A stretch of DNA of 64,000 nt, from positions 1 to 64,000 of the forward strand of contig CALVEV010000035.1 in NCBI GenBank assembly GCA_944326685.1, written 5' to 3'. The position numbers and the translations under genes are program-made. Source of the DNA: Candidatus Gastranaerophilales bacterium (GTDB lineage Bacteria > Cyanobacteriota > Vampirovibrionia > Gastranaerophilales > Gastranaerophilaceae). Below, piece by piece: positions 16,800 through 25,579 of the stretch (the stretch's first letter is position 1; every line of letters starts with the position of its first letter). The notes under the pieces were generated by a model, which did not search any database, was not told where the DNA came from, and saw only the letters and a program-made list of their open reading frames with translations.

Positions 16800-17144
16800 A
16801 TGTCTTACGCAAGTTTAGATAGTATAGGAAGAACCTCATTAGCGTTAGGATTAATTTCCCAACAACAAAGAGCACTAGGTGCAAATATAGCTAACGTAGA
16901 TACACCAGGATATGTTAGACAACACCTAGATTTTGCATCGTATTTAGGAACAGGGCCTTTAGAAACAAAATTAGCTCAAAGAATGGGACCTTGTCCAGTA
17001 TTCCCTGATTATGAGCAAGAAGAAATAAACCCTGCTAACGAATTAACTGAAATGCAAAAAAATGCAATTCTTTATTCAATGGCTTCAAGACGTATGTCTA
17101 ATATAATTACACAAATGAAAACAGTTATTAACGTAGGAAAGTAG
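16800..17144 (+). CDS. flgB: flagellar basal-body rod protein FlgB
   Basis: 114 residues. The N-terminal ANIANVDTPGYVR motif (about 31-43) and the C-terminal helix of a rod subunit (LYSMASRRMSNIITQMKTVIN) fit FlgB, as does its place just before flgC. FlgB polymerises in the periplasm as the most proximal rod segment after export through the flagellar gate. It overlaps nothing and follows the previous gene by 12 bases with a GGAG site. It is slightly shorter than typical FlgB. Confidence 0.92.
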   Translation: MSYASLDSIGRTSLALGLISQQQRALGANIANVDTPGYVRQHLDFASYLGTGPLETKLAQRMGPCPVFPDYEQEEINPANELTEMQKNAILYSMASRRMSNIITQMKTVINVGK

Positions 17145-17151
17145 GCACATT

Positions 17152-17595
17152 ATGGGTATAATGGAATCAATGGATATAGGCTCACATGCCTTAAAATGTC
17201 ACGGTATAAGATTAGACATTCATGCAAAAAACATTGCAAACATAGATACTCCTAACTATGTAAGAAAAATTCCTATCTTAAACGCAACAGATGAAAATTC
17301 TTTCAGAGCAGTCCTTGGACAAATGAAAAATGATGTATTCGGTACAGGTACTCTACCTTATTTAACAGGTGGTGTAACATTTAATGGTGTTGTAGAAGAT
17401 CCTACTATGGGTGATAAAATATATCGTCCAGGACACCCTGATGCAGATGCTAACGGATATATTCGTTCTTCTAACGTTAACGCAATGGTTGATATGGCTG
17501 ATGCTGTTTTAGCGCAAAGAGCTTATGAAGCTAACCTTGCGGTAATAAATATTACTAAATCAATGGCTACAAAAGCAGTTGATATTGGTAGATAA
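17152..17595 (+). CDS. flgC: flagellar basal-body rod protein FlgC
   Basis: 147 residues. The N-terminus has NIANIDTPNYVRK, the middle has YRPGHPDADANGYI, and the end has VNAMVDMADAVLAQRAYEANLAVIN, all diagnostic of FlgC. It follows flgB by seven bases. FliE, the usual next gene, is instead at 51416 on the other strand with fliF, so the rod and membrane-base genes form two separate operons here. The gene ends ahead of a strong terminator at 17696. Confidence 0.95.
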   Translation: MGIMESMDIGSHALKCHGIRLDIHAKNIANIDTPNYVRKIPILNATDENSFRAVLGQMKNDVFGTGTLPYLTGGVTFNGVVEDPTMGDKIYRPGHPDADANGYIRSSNVNAMVDMADAVLAQRAYEANLAVINITKSMATKAVDIGR

Positions 17596-17695
17596 TAAAT
17601 AGACTCAAAAATATACAAACCTTATAAAAGGAAAGGGATACCCCCTTATTCCTTACCCATATATTATAATGAAATTATCAAACCGTTTATTGACA

Positions 17696-17726
17696 GGCAG
17701 GTGTCCAACTACATCTGCCGTTTTTA
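17696..17726 (+). terminator. rho-independent terminator of the flagellar rod operon
   Basis: Nine-base stem GGCAGGTGT/ACATCTGCC (one G-T pair) with loop CCAACT, followed by GTTTTTATTT. The remaining bases of 17596-17823 are AT-rich with no gene. Confidence 0.85.
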
Positions 17727-17823
17727 TTTATTAAAAAATGTAACTATTTTTTTTTAAAATGAAAATATACACTTTATAAAAACTTATAATAATATGAAGT
17801 GTAAAATAATCAGGTAAAACTAA

Positions 17824-19371
17824 ATGGATATTAATAGCTTAAAAAGCTTATTGAGAGCAGGAATATCAAGAGAAGAATTTTTAGATAGTTATGCAAATAT
17901 TCAAGAAGATAAAAATAATAACAATGCTACAATATCTATCTATAATAATTCTATCAATTCCACTGCTATATTTGATAAACTTGATATAAATAAGAATAAT
18001 ATCTTAGATGAAAGCGAAATCAACAACCTAAAAAACATAAATACAACTGATGGAGAAAATGGAACCAACATACTATCTGACTATGACTTAAAAGGTTTAT
18101 ATAATAATATAAATAAAAAAATAGAAGAAGAATACAGTACAAAATCACCTGAAGAAATTTATAAAAAAGCAATCAGTGAAGGTACAACTCCAGAAAGTTT
18201 TCTTCAAACTATTTCCTCTAAAATAGAGGTACTAGATGGATTAACAAAATTACGCCAAGAATCTTCTGATAAAATTATTGAACAAATACAAAACCGTATT
18301 GATGACTTAATAACAAAAAGCCAAAATATAGATAAAAAATTAAAAGAAAAATATTTAGATTCTAAAGAAGAAATAAAAAAATTACAAAACAAATCAAAAG
18401 AATATGAACAAACAGCTCAAAATAATGCAAATAATATTGAAAAATTAAACAATAATACAATATATCTTGAAAGTGAAATTAAAGCATTATCAAATAATGA
18501 AGAAAATAAAAATGATATAGAAAATAAACAAAAAGAATTAAAAAAAATAAATAAAACAATAAATAAATTCCATTCTTCATATTCTGAAGCATTAGATAAA
18601 CAATCCGAAACCAATTCAAAAATAAAAAAAATAAATCTTGATAAAATATTGGATGAAATTAAAACAAATGATAAAGAATTAAAAAATAAAATAGAACCAC
18701 TGGAAGAAAAAATAAACTTAGAAAAAAATAGTGCAAAAACAGATATTGCAAATTATAAACAACAAATATATAATTTAACATCAATTCAAGATTATGCTAT
18801 TCAAGAAATTCAATCCCAAAATCCATCAGAAGAATATTATGATTCTGATATGGAAACATATACTTATGACTCGCAAGCATTAAAAGAAAAATGGAAAAAT
18901 AAAGCACCACAATTATCTGATGGATTTTATAATAAAGCAACAGAAGTTGCAAAACGAGTTGGATGTGATGCAAATGTTCTTCTTGGATTAATGATGTCAG
19001 AAAGTGGGCTAAAATCTAGCGTTGTAAATAAATCAAGCGGAGCAACAGGGTTAATCCAATTTATGCCTTCAACAGCTAAAATATTGGGTACATCAACTGC
19101 CGCATTAAAAAAAATGAGTGCAGAACAACAACTTGTTTATGTAGAAAAATATCTTCAGAATTGTAAAAAAGCAGCAGGGTTTAAATCAGGAGATAAACTG
19201 AATGCTGGAACAATGTACACTCTTGTATTTTTACCAGCATTTGCTAAAAAAGATACATTAGCAATAAAAGGAGACAAATATTATAACGCAAATGCAGGAC
19301 TCGATGTAAATAAAGACGGTAAAATTACTAAAAACGATTTAGGACAAAGAATTTATAAATTCATGGCATAA
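17824..19371 (+). CDS. lytic transglycosylase (SLT fold) with coiled coil and EF-hand motifs
   Basis: 515 residues. An EF-hand-like loop (D54-E65, DINKNN..) lies near the N-terminus. Residues about 150-310 are a long Lys/Glu/Asn-rich coiled coil. A soluble-lytic-transglycosylase domain follows (about 362-480) with catalytic Glu393 in SESGLKSS and the GATGLIQFMP motif. The C-terminus carries a second calcium-type loop (DVNKDGKITKND, 494-505) like a dockerin half-repeat. No signal peptide is visible, so export could be through the flagellar-type gate. Lying just after the rod operon, it may open peptidoglycan for the rod, the role FlgJ has elsewhere (inference). Confidence 0.85.
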   Translation: MDINSLKSLLRAGISREEFLDSYANIQEDKNNNNATISIYNNSINSTAIFDKLDINKNNILDESEINNLKNINTTDGENGTNILSDYDLKGLYNNINKKIEEEYSTKSPEEIYKKAISEGTTPESFLQTISSKIEVLDGLTKLRQESSDKIIEQIQNRIDDLITKSQNIDKKLKEKYLDSKEEIKKLQNKSKEYEQTAQNNANNIEKLNNNTIYLESEIKALSNNEENKNDIENKQKELKKINKTINKFHSSYSEALDKQSETNSKIKKINLDKILDEIKTNDKELKNKIEPLEEKINLEKNSAKTDIANYKQQIYNLTSIQDYAIQEIQSQNPSEEYYDSDMETYTYDSQALKEKWKNKAPQLSDGFYNKATEVAKRVGCDANVLLGLMMSESGLKSSVVNKSSGATGLIQFMPSTAKILGTSTAALKKMSAEQQLVYVEKYLQNCKKAAGFKSGDKLNAGTMYTLVFLPAFAKKDTLAIKGDKYYNANAGLDVNKDGKITKNDLGQRIYKFMA

Positions 19372-19400
19372 AAAAACCGGCTTGAAAACCGGTTTTTTTT
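19371..19400. terminator. bidirectional terminator between the transglycosylase and the ribosomal operon
   Basis: The stem AAAAAACCGG/CCGGTTTTTT with T-runs on both strands serves the converging genes ending at 19371 (plus) and 19422 (minus). Confidence 0.9.
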
Positions 19401-19421
19401 GTATGATATAAAACTTGAATA

Positions 19422-19820
19422 TTAACGTTTTGAGAATTGGAAACGTTTTCTTGCTCTTTTTCTACCATATTTTTTACGTTCTTTAACTCTAGCATCTCTT
19501 GTTAAAAGACCTTCTGAACGTAAAACATTTTTGTATTCTTCGTTAGATTTAACTAATGCTCTTGCAATACCGTGACGGATAGCACCTGATTGAGATACTA
19601 CACCACCACCAACTGCTTTAACTTTAACATCATATTTATCTTGATTATCAGTTAAAACTAATGGTCTATATATCATCATCTCAACAGCTGGTCTGTTACC
19701 GATATAAGCAGCTAATGTTTTACCATTAACGAAAATTCTGCCTTTACCTTTTACAAGTTTAACTATTGCGATAGATGTCTTTCTACGGCCAGTTGCCATA
19801 ATTTCGTTAGATTGTGCCAT
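19422..19820 (-). CDS. rpsI: 30S ribosomal protein S9
   Basis: 132 residues with the full S9 core (ATGRRKTSIA near the start, GIARALVKSNEEY in the middle) and the basic tail ending KRFQFSKR, which reaches the P-site tRNA. It is the last gene of the operon. Its ATG shares one base with the rplM stop (TAATG), so translation is coupled. Confidence 0.98.
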   Translation of the reverse strand: MAQSNEIMATGRRKTSIAIVKLVKGKGRIFVNGKTLAAYIGNRPAVEMMIYRPLVLTDNQDKYDVKVKAVGGGVVSQSGAIRHGIARALVKSNEEYKNVLRSEGLLTRDARVKERKKYGRKRARKRFQFSKR

Positions 19821-20257
19821 TATTTAGCCTCCTTTTCTATCACGATAGGTTTTTGTGCTGCATGTGGATGTTCAGAACCACAATAAACTTTTAATTTAGT
19901 GAATTGTTGAGCACCTAAAGTATTATGTTGTAACATACCTTTAACCGCTTTTTCAATTAATCTTGTAGCGTCTTTTTCACGAACTTCTTTTACGCTAGCA
20001 GCTTTTAAACCACCTGGATAACCAGTGTGATGATAATAGATTTTATCAGTTTCTTTATTACCTGAAACAACTACTTTTTCTGCATTGATAACGATTACGA
20101 AATCACCAGTATCAACATTTGGAGTGTATTCAGGTTTATTTTTACCTCTTAAAATGTTAGCAATTTTTGTTGCTAAACGACCTAATACTTCGCCTTCAGC
20201 GTCGATTAAGTACCATTTTCTTTCAACTTCTAGAGGTTTTGCTGAATATGTCTTCAT
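19820..20257 (-). CDS. rplM: 50S ribosomal protein L13
   Basis: 145 residues. Signatures [28 protein letters not shown] and [13 protein letters not shown] are typical of L13. It is an early assembly protein of the large subunit. It lies 17 bases after truA with a GGAG site and overlaps rpsI by one base. The L13-S9 pair is conserved in most bacteria. Confidence 0.98.
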   Translation of the reverse strand: MKTYSAKPLEVERKWYLIDAEGEVLGRLATKIANILRGKNKPEYTPNVDTGDFVIVINAEKVVVSGNKETDKIYYHHTGYPGGLKAASVKEVREKDATRLIEKAVKGMLQHNTLGAQQFTKLKVYCGSEHPHAAQKPIVIEKEAK

Positions 20258-20274
20258 GCTTTATTCTCCGTTTA

Positions 20275-21051
20275 TTAATTATAACTTACTTCTATTAATG
20301 TAAGCCCATATGGACTCACTGTTCTTCCCGCTTTTGAACGGTCTTTTGATTCTAGAACTTCAAGCATATGCTCTGGCTCTAAATTATGTCCTTCTATTTC
20401 TAAAAGGGTGCCGACTATTGTTCTTACCATATTATAAAGAAATCTATTTCCTATAATATCTATAACAATCCTATCTCCACATCGTTTACACTCTGCTTTT
20501 GATATAAAACAAATTTTGCTCGGGTTAAGCGTACCGGAACTCTTAAAACTTGAAAAATCATGTTCGCCTAATAAATAATTTAAAGATTTCTGCATTCTTT
20601 CAATATCTATTGGATATTTTATTCTTAATAAATCACCATCAAAAGCATTTTTACATCTACGATTTATAAACTCATATCTGTAATGCCTACTCTTTGCTGA
20701 TTTTTGAGAATGAAATGTATCAGGAACAATTTTCAAGTCTGAAACTGATATATCAGATGGCAATATTTCATTTAAACTATAAATAAAGTTTGAAGCAACA
20801 ATATCCTTATCTATATCAAAATGAACAACCTGACCTGTAGAATTAACTCCTTTATCAGTCCTTCCGGAAAAAATTGTTTTTATCGGCCGTTTATTATCTT
20901 TGGGGCAATTACTTGCCCCATATATCAAAGTACAAATTGCTTTTTCCAGTTCACCTTGTATTGTTGGTTTTATTTCTTTACCAGATTCAAATTGGATTTG
21001 ACTCCCAGCATAATTTTTACCGATATACTGAACTAGAAACGCGTATCGCAT
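20275..21051 (-). CDS. truA: tRNA pseudouridine(38-40) synthase TruA
   Basis: 258 residues from the ATG at 21051; a TTG directly before it is in frame but unlikely to be used. It modifies U38-40 in the anticodon arm. The catalytic aspartate lies in the GRTDKGVNS motif, where the family has GRTDxGVHA, so His is replaced by Asn. NRFLYNMVRTIVGTL, the second family signature, is intact. It lies three bases after the rplQ stop. Its place between rplQ and rplM follows the cyanobacterial order. Confidence 0.96.
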   Translation of the reverse strand: MRYAFLVQYIGKNYAGSQIQFESGKEIKPTIQGELEKAICTLIYGASNCPKDNKRPIKTIFSGRTDKGVNSTGQVVHFDIDKDIVASNFIYSLNEILPSDISVSDLKIVPDTFHSQKSAKSRHYRYEFINRRCKNAFDGDLLRIKYPIDIERMQKSLNYLLGEHDFSSFKSSGTLNPSKICFISKAECKRCGDRIVIDIIGNRFLYNMVRTIVGTLLEIEGHNLEPEHMLEVLESKDRSKAGRTVSPYGLTLIEVSYN

Positions 21052-21054
21052 CAA

Positions 21055-21483
21055 TTATACCAATTGAATTAATGCCATTTCTGTAGCATCACCACGTCTT
21101 GGTGGTAAACGATAAATTCTAGTATAACCGCCTTGACGTTCTGAATATTGTTTAGAAATAATACAGAATAATTTTCTTAAAACTGTTTGAGGTGCTAATT
21201 TTTTACCTTCTTCAAGTTTATCAAATACTTCTGCAGTTTCTAAATCCATGTATTTTCCAGTTTCTTTATCAAAAATGAACTTAGCAGCTTGTCTTCTTGA
21301 GTTCAAGTCACCTTTTTTTGCTAAAGTGATAATACCTTCTGCGTATGGTCTTAAAGCTTTTGCTCTAGCCATAGTAGTTTTGATTTCACCGTGAACAAAA
21401 AGTTCAGTAGCCAATGAACGTAACAAGGCCTTTCTTTGGTCTTGAGCTTTGCTAAGCGTATGTTTTTTACATTGGTGTCTCAT
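21055..21483 (-). CDS. rplQ: 50S ribosomal protein L17
   Basis: 142 residues. The start MRHQCKKHTLSKAQDQRKALLR gives the L17 signature (cysteine and KAQDQR in place of the usual RxxxHRxAL). The end has RIYRLPPRRGDATEMALIQLV. Compared with the family there is an insertion of roughly 20 residues in the middle (KETGKYMDLETAEV). It sits between rpoA and truA in the operon. Confidence 0.97.
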   Translation of the reverse strand: MRHQCKKHTLSKAQDQRKALLRSLATELFVHGEIKTTMARAKALRPYAEGIITLAKKGDLNSRRQAAKFIFDKETGKYMDLETAEVFDKLEEGKKLAPQTVLRKLFCIISKQYSERQGGYTRIYRLPPRRGDATEMALIQLV

Positions 21484-21513
21484 TTTTTTGTTTCCTTATA
21501 TCTTAATTTACTA

Positions 21514-22515
21514 TTAGTTTTCATCTCCGATTAAAACACCATTTTCATCCATTTCTGGACTTGGTGCTAAATCTAATCCGTGTTCACGTAATCTTTCAAT
21601 AACTTCATCTGATGATTTTTTACCAAAATTCTTGATATTTAATAAATCGTGTTCAGATTTCTTTAATAATTCAGCCATTGAATTAATACTTGCACGTTTT
21701 AAACAATTGTATGCTCTTACAGATAACTCTAATTCTTCAATAGTAATTGAAGGAGTTTCTTCTGCTTCTTGTGGTTCTTCTTCTACAACTGCATCTTCTG
21801 TGTATGTTTCAAAAACTGGAGCTGTTCCTGTTATTGAAGCAATTTGAACAAAATGTTCAATTAATAAGTTAGCAGCTTGAGATAATGCTGTTGAAACGTC
21901 GATTGTACCATTTGACCAAATTTCTAATGTTAATTTATCAAAATCAATTGAACCACCAACACGAGTGTTTTCTACATCGTATTTAACACGTTTAATTGGC
22001 ATAAATGTTGCATCGATAGGTAATACATCAATTGATGTCATTTCGTTTGAAACTCTAGGAACATCATTTGCAACATAACCTTTTCCTGTTTCTACAGTAA
22101 TATCAGCATGGAAACTACCACCATCAGCAATTGTACAAATTAACCAATCTGGATTAACAACCTTAACACCTGCTGGTAATTGGATATCACTAGCTAATAC
22201 AGGTCCAGGTTTGTCTACATCTATTCTTAAGTGTTGTGGTTCTTTTGAATCAGTTTTAATTGCTAATCCTTTTAGATTTAGTAAAACATCAACAACATCT
22301 TCCAAAACACCAGGAATAGCAGTATATTCGTGAGTAATACCTTCTATTCTTGTAGATGTAACTGCTGTACCTTCTAAGCTAGAAAGTAACACGCGTCTTA
22401 GTGAATTACCAATTGTAATACCAAAACCTCTTTCTAATGGTTCAATTACAAATTTACCGTATTGTGAACCATCAGAACTTGTTGCAGTGTTTACAGTTTT
22501 TATTTTTAATTCCAT
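21514..22515 (-). CDS. rpoA: RNA polymerase subunit alpha
   Basis: 333 residues from the ATG at 22515, which has an AGGAG site. The longer frame to 22560 would overlap rpsD. The N-terminal assembly domain shows FVIEPLERGFGITIGNSLRRVLLSSLEG. A linker rich in Glu (EEEPQEAEE) leads to the C-terminal DNA-binding domain (about 255-325) with SIEELELSVRAYNCLKRASI-type helices and NFGKKSSDEV. The operon position is canonical. Confidence 0.98.
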   Translation of the reverse strand: MELKIKTVNTATSSDGSQYGKFVIEPLERGFGITIGNSLRRVLLSSLEGTAVTSTRIEGITHEYTAIPGVLEDVVDVLLNLKGLAIKTDSKEPQHLRIDVDKPGPVLASDIQLPAGVKVVNPDWLICTIADGGSFHADITVETGKGYVANDVPRVSNEMTSIDVLPIDATFMPIKRVKYDVENTRVGGSIDFDKLTLEIWSNGTIDVSTALSQAANLLIEHFVQIASITGTAPVFETYTEDAVVEEEPQEAEETPSITIEELELSVRAYNCLKRASINSMAELLKKSEHDLLNIKNFGKKSSDEVIERLREHGLDLAPSPEMDENGVLIGDEN

Positions 22516-22540
22516 GTTTAAATTTCTCCTATCAATTCTA

Positions 22541-23143
22541 TTATTTAGAATAGTACTCAATTACTAATTGTTCTTTAAAATCAGGATCTAATTCATCTCT
22601 GTTTGGAAGTCTGTCAAATGTAATTTTTAATGCATCTTTATCGACAGTAATCCAGCTTGGAGCACATGATAAATCAATCATTTCCATTACTGATTTTAAA
22701 TAATCAGCACTTTTTGATTTAATTTCAATAACATCACCTGGTTTTAATTGATATGATGGAATATCTACTTTCTTACCATTGATTGTTATATGACCATGGT
22801 TTACTATTTGTCTTGTTTGTTTTCTTGTTACACCAAAACCAGCTCTATATAATATATTGTCTGCTCTTGATTCTAACATTTGTAATAAGATTGTACCTGT
22901 TACGCCTTTTTTACGTACAGCTGCGTTATAACATTTAGCAAATTGTTTTTCACTTACTAAATATGTATGTCTGATTTTTTGTTTTTCATTTAAGTGAATT
23001 GCATATTCAGAAAGTTTTTTTCTAACAGCACCATGCTGACCTGAAGCAGTCTGTCTCATTGAAGAAGTTAACTTTCTGTTTGATAAATCTTTTACCCCGT
23101 AGTTACGGAATAATTTGTTAGTAGGTCCTGTATATCTTGCCAT
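22541..23143 (-). CDS. rpsD: 30S ribosomal protein S4
   Basis: 200 residues of the form without zinc-binding cysteines (N-terminus MARYTGPTNKLFRNYG). An S4 RNA-binding domain follows (LESRADNILYRAGFGVTRKQTRQIVNHGHI). S4 starts 16S assembly and is a translational repressor in other bacteria. Typical cyanobacteria carry rpsD elsewhere; its location between rpsK and rpoA resembles Proteobacteria. A hairpin in the 113-base gap upstream may be regulatory. Confidence 0.98.
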   Translation of the reverse strand: MARYTGPTNKLFRNYGVKDLSNRKLTSSMRQTASGQHGAVRKKLSEYAIHLNEKQKIRHTYLVSEKQFAKCYNAAVRKKGVTGTILLQMLESRADNILYRAGFGVTRKQTRQIVNHGHITINGKKVDIPSYQLKPGDVIEIKSKSADYLKSVMEMIDLSCAPSWITVDKDALKITFDRLPNRDELDPDFKEQLVIEYYSK

Positions 23144-23168
23144 ACAGTTTATTCTCCTTTTCCTTGAT

Positions 23169-23202
23169 GGTGAGGCACCTATGACTCTTACGAGCCCTCA
23201 CC
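23169..23202 (-). promoter_or_regulatory. hairpin in the rpsK-rpsD gap
   Basis: Seven-base GC-rich arms GGTGAGG/CCTCACC enclose 20 bases, 26 bases before the rpsD start. There is no T-tract. It could be a leader structure for rpsD, perhaps an S4 target (inference from S4 autoregulation in other bacteria). Confidence 0.4.
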
Positions 23203-23256
23203 AAATTGTAACTCTATCTGTAAAGTTGTCTTAATGACATTTATAATTAAAGTTAA

Positions 23257-23643
23257 TTATACTCTACGTTTTTTAGGAGGACGGCATCCGTTGTGCGGAA
23301 TAGGTGTTACGTCCTTGATTAATGTGATTTCAAGCCCTGCTGCTTGGATTGCTCTGATTGCAGTTTCACGACCTGAACCTGGACCTTTGATATAAACTTC
23401 AACTTTTTTCATACCTTGGTCTATTGATTTTTTTGCTACCAATTCTGCTGCTGATTGAGCTGCGAATGGAGTTCCTTTTCTTGCACCCTTGAAGCCTGTT
23501 GCACCAGCTGTTGCCCATGCAATAGCATTACCTTGAGTGTCTGTAGAAGTTACGATTGTATTGTTAAATGTAGATTGAATATGTACAACCCCTTGCAATA
23601 CATTCTTCTTTTCTTTTTTCTTTGTTTTTTGTGGTCTTGCCAT
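23257..23643 (-). CDS. rpsK: 30S ribosomal protein S11
   Basis: 128 residues. [35 protein letters not shown] and the C-terminal [18 protein letters not shown] are standard S11. It forms the platform of the small subunit near the mRNA exit. It lies 48 bases after rpsM. Confidence 0.98.
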   Translation of the reverse strand: MARPQKTKKKEKKNVLQGVVHIQSTFNNTIVTSTDTQGNAIAWATAGATGFKGARKGTPFAAQSAAELVAKKSIDQGMKKVEVYIKGPGSGRETAIRAIQAAGLEITLIKDVTPIPHNGCRPPKKRRV

Positions 23644-23691
23644 TTCTATTTCCTTTATATTAATTAATTATTTTACTTCCAAATTTAAAAC

Positions 23692-24057
23692 CTATTTCTT
23701 TTTAGAAACTGGTCCTGTTTTCTTTCCACGTCTTGTTCTTGCATTTGTTTTTGTTCTTTGTCCTCTGCAAGGTAAGTTTCTCTTATGTCTCATTCCTCTA
23801 TAAGAGTTAATTTCTTGAAGACGTTTAATATTCATTGTAATTTCACGACGAAGGTCACCTTCAATGTGATAATTTGATAATTCGTTTCTTAATAATTTAA
23901 TATCTTCATCTGTTAAATCATCTGTTCTTAAATCTGGTGAAATACCAGTTGCTTCTAAGATTTTCTTACTTCTTGTTGGTCCGATCCCAAAAATATAAGT
24001 AAGTGCTATTTCGATTCTTTTATTACGAGGTAAGTCAACCCCTGCTAGTCTTGCCAT
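23692..24057 (-). CDS. rpsM: 30S ribosomal protein S13
   Basis: 121 residues. It begins [19 protein letters not shown], carries [14 protein letters not shown], and ends with the basic [16 protein letters not shown] tail that contacts P-site tRNA. A GGAG site precedes the ATG. The 97-base gap to rpmJ upstream holds a GGAGG/CCTCC hairpin without a T-tract. Confidence 0.98.
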   Translation of the reverse strand: MARLAGVDLPRNKRIEIALTYIFGIGPTRSKKILEATGISPDLRTDDLTDEDIKLLRNELSNYHIEGDLRREITMNIKRLQEINSYRGMRHKRNLPCRGQRTKTNARTRRGKKTGPVSKKK

Positions 24058-24154
24058 TTAATTTTCTCCTTTTCTGTTGTTAGATTTTTTTCCATAGGAG
24101 GCATAAATACTTCCTCCCCACCGAGATTTATAGTCCTTCGGTTAGACCTGACAA

Positions 24155-24268
24155 TTAACCTTGTCTTTGTTTGTGTTTAGGGTTTTCACAGATAACTGCT
24201 ACTCTGCCTTTTCTTCTGATAACCTTGCACTTATCGCACATTGGTTTTACTGATGATCTTGTTTTCAT
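24155..24268 (-). CDS. rpmJ: 50S ribosomal protein L36
   Basis: 37 residues, read by hand because the frame is short. It begins [14 protein letters not shown] and ends [10 protein letters not shown]. The zinc ligands C11, C14, C27 and H32 are all present, so this is the zinc-binding form. It lies between infA and rpsM as in most bacteria, with an AAGGAAT site before the ATG. Confidence 0.97.
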   Translation of the reverse strand: MKTRSSVKPMCDKCKVIRRKGRVAVICENPKHKQRQG

Positions 24269-24303
24269 AATTACATTCCTTTATATTACTATCGGTTCTT
24301 TTA

Positions 24304-24519
24304 CTATTTTAATCTGAAAGTTATACGACCTCTTGTTAAATCATAAGGAGTCATTTCTACTTTTACTTTATCTCCTGGTAAAATCCTAATGAAATTTTTT
24401 CTAATTTTACCTGATATATGAGCTAGAATTTCATGCCCATTTTCTAATTCAACCCTGAACATTGCATTAGGCATTGATTCTATTATCGTACCTTCTATTT
24501 CTATTACATCTTTTGACAT
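24304..24519 (-). CDS. infA: translation initiation factor IF-1
   Basis: 71 residues forming an S1-like OB fold. [21 protein letters not shown] at the start and GRITFR at the end match IF-1. It blocks the A site during initiation. It is the first gene of the operon, with an AGAGGA site; adk and secY, which usually precede it, are absent. Confidence 0.98.
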   Translation of the reverse strand: MSKDVIEIEGTIIESMPNAMFRVELENGHEILAHISGKIRKNFIRILPGDKVKVEMTPYDLTRGRITFRLK

Positions 24520-24879
24520 TTAGTCCTCTTTACTACTTATATTTGACCACACAAAAATTGTGCCTTTTACAATCTTATCCGCTAAAACTCTGAATGCAAG
24601 TATTTTCAAGCAACAAGTTAACAAATTTACATATTTCATATTAGATTGTTTTTATAATATTAAAACACTTATAAAATTATTAAACACATGTAAAAAATAA
24701 GTAAATAGCGGTTTTACAGATAGACCCTTATTGCACAGATTATAATTTAAAAATTAAATAGTTTAATAAACAATCATTTTTAGTTTGTAACATTTTGTTA
24801 ACATTTCAAAGAGAAAAAAGCAATTATTTTTAGGGTATATACTTTATATATATAAGAGAGCAATAGAGGAGAGCAGATT
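24520..24879. other. 360-base divergent intergenic region
   Basis: It carries the infA promoter on the minus strand (24572-24599) and must carry the promoter of the plus-strand gene at 24880. The best plus-strand candidate is the TATACT/TATATA run at about 24837-24855. The rest is AT-rich and I see no gene or RNA. Confidence 0.5.
24572..24599 (-). promoter_or_regulatory. promoter of the infA-rpsI ribosomal operon
   Basis: Minus strand: TTGCAT (24594-24599), 16 bases, TAAGAT (24572-24577), giving a leader of about 45 bases before infA. Confidence 0.5.
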
Positions 24880-25578
24880 ATGAATCTAGCAATTTCAGCA
24901 GCAAGATTAGATGAACTTGATAAACTTCAATTTAATGCTTCAAATATGATGAGTAACGCCTCTTCTATTGGAAGTCTTGGAAATGTTAATTCTATATTTT
25001 CAGTTGGTGTAAACAATAGTTCCCAAGCAAAAGCTCTAGCAATGAGTCAAAATGGCTCAATATTTGATATTGCTAATACTAGTTCATTGAGTGCACAAAA
25101 ACCTGATACTCAAAAAGCAGGCGCTGATGCAAGTTCAATGATTGCAACATTCAATAACTTTTTTAATAATGCTCAATCAAGTTTTAATAATGTAATAGCA
25201 ATGGTTAAAGATGCAATTCAAGCTTCAACTGCTGAAGCATCCGCTTTAACTAGTCCACAAACAACTGGTCAAACTGTAAACCCAGAAGATAATATCCCAA
25301 CAGACAATAAAGGTTCCGAAAATAAAGCTGGCAATGCAAATGACAGTCAAAAACCACCAGTAGGATTTGGCGAAGAAACTATCGAAGATAAACCTAAAAC
25401 CGATACAACAGATTTTGGGGCAGAAACTCCAGTTGAAGAACCTACTGAACAAAAAGTTCCAGAAACAATACAAGAAGTAGATCAAGAAACTATTAAACAA
25501 CAAGAAGAAAAGAAACTTGAAGAAGCTAAAAAGAAAGCTGAAGAAGAAGCAAGACTAAGAGAAATGGGACAAGCATAA
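24880..25578 (+). CDS. low-complexity Ser/Asn- then Glu/Lys/Pro-rich protein
   Basis: 232 residues that I do not recognise. Residues 1-120 are Ser/Ala/Asn-rich with helical stretches (SMIATFNNFFNNAQSSFNNVIAM). Residues 125-200 are acidic and Pro/Thr-rich with a loose repeat (VGFGEET and DFGAET units). Residues 200-232 are a charged helix (EEKKLEEAKKKAEEEARL). It has no signal peptide and no Cys. A GAGGAG site precedes the ATG. The composition recalls secreted substrates of flagellar-type export, but this is only a resemblance. It stops one base before the convergent radical SAM gene. Confidence 0.6.
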   Translation: MNLAISAARLDELDKLQFNASNMMSNASSIGSLGNVNSIFSVGVNNSSQAKALAMSQNGSIFDIANTSSLSAQKPDTQKAGADASSMIATFNNFFNNAQSSFNNVIAMVKDAIQASTAEASALTSPQTTGQTVNPEDNIPTDNKGSENKAGNANDSQKPPVGFGEETIEDKPKTDTTDFGAETPVEEPTEQKVPETIQEVDQETIKQQEEKKLEEAKKKAEEEARLREMGQA

Positions 25579-25579
25579 A

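Noticed and set aside
22516..22560. Longer rpoA start
   Set aside because: It would overlap rpsD and lacks a ribosome site; the ATG at 22515 has AGGAG.
25246..25503. 85-codon antisense frame with many Phe and Cys
   Set aside because: Complement of the Glu/Lys-rich low-complexity region of the 24880 gene.
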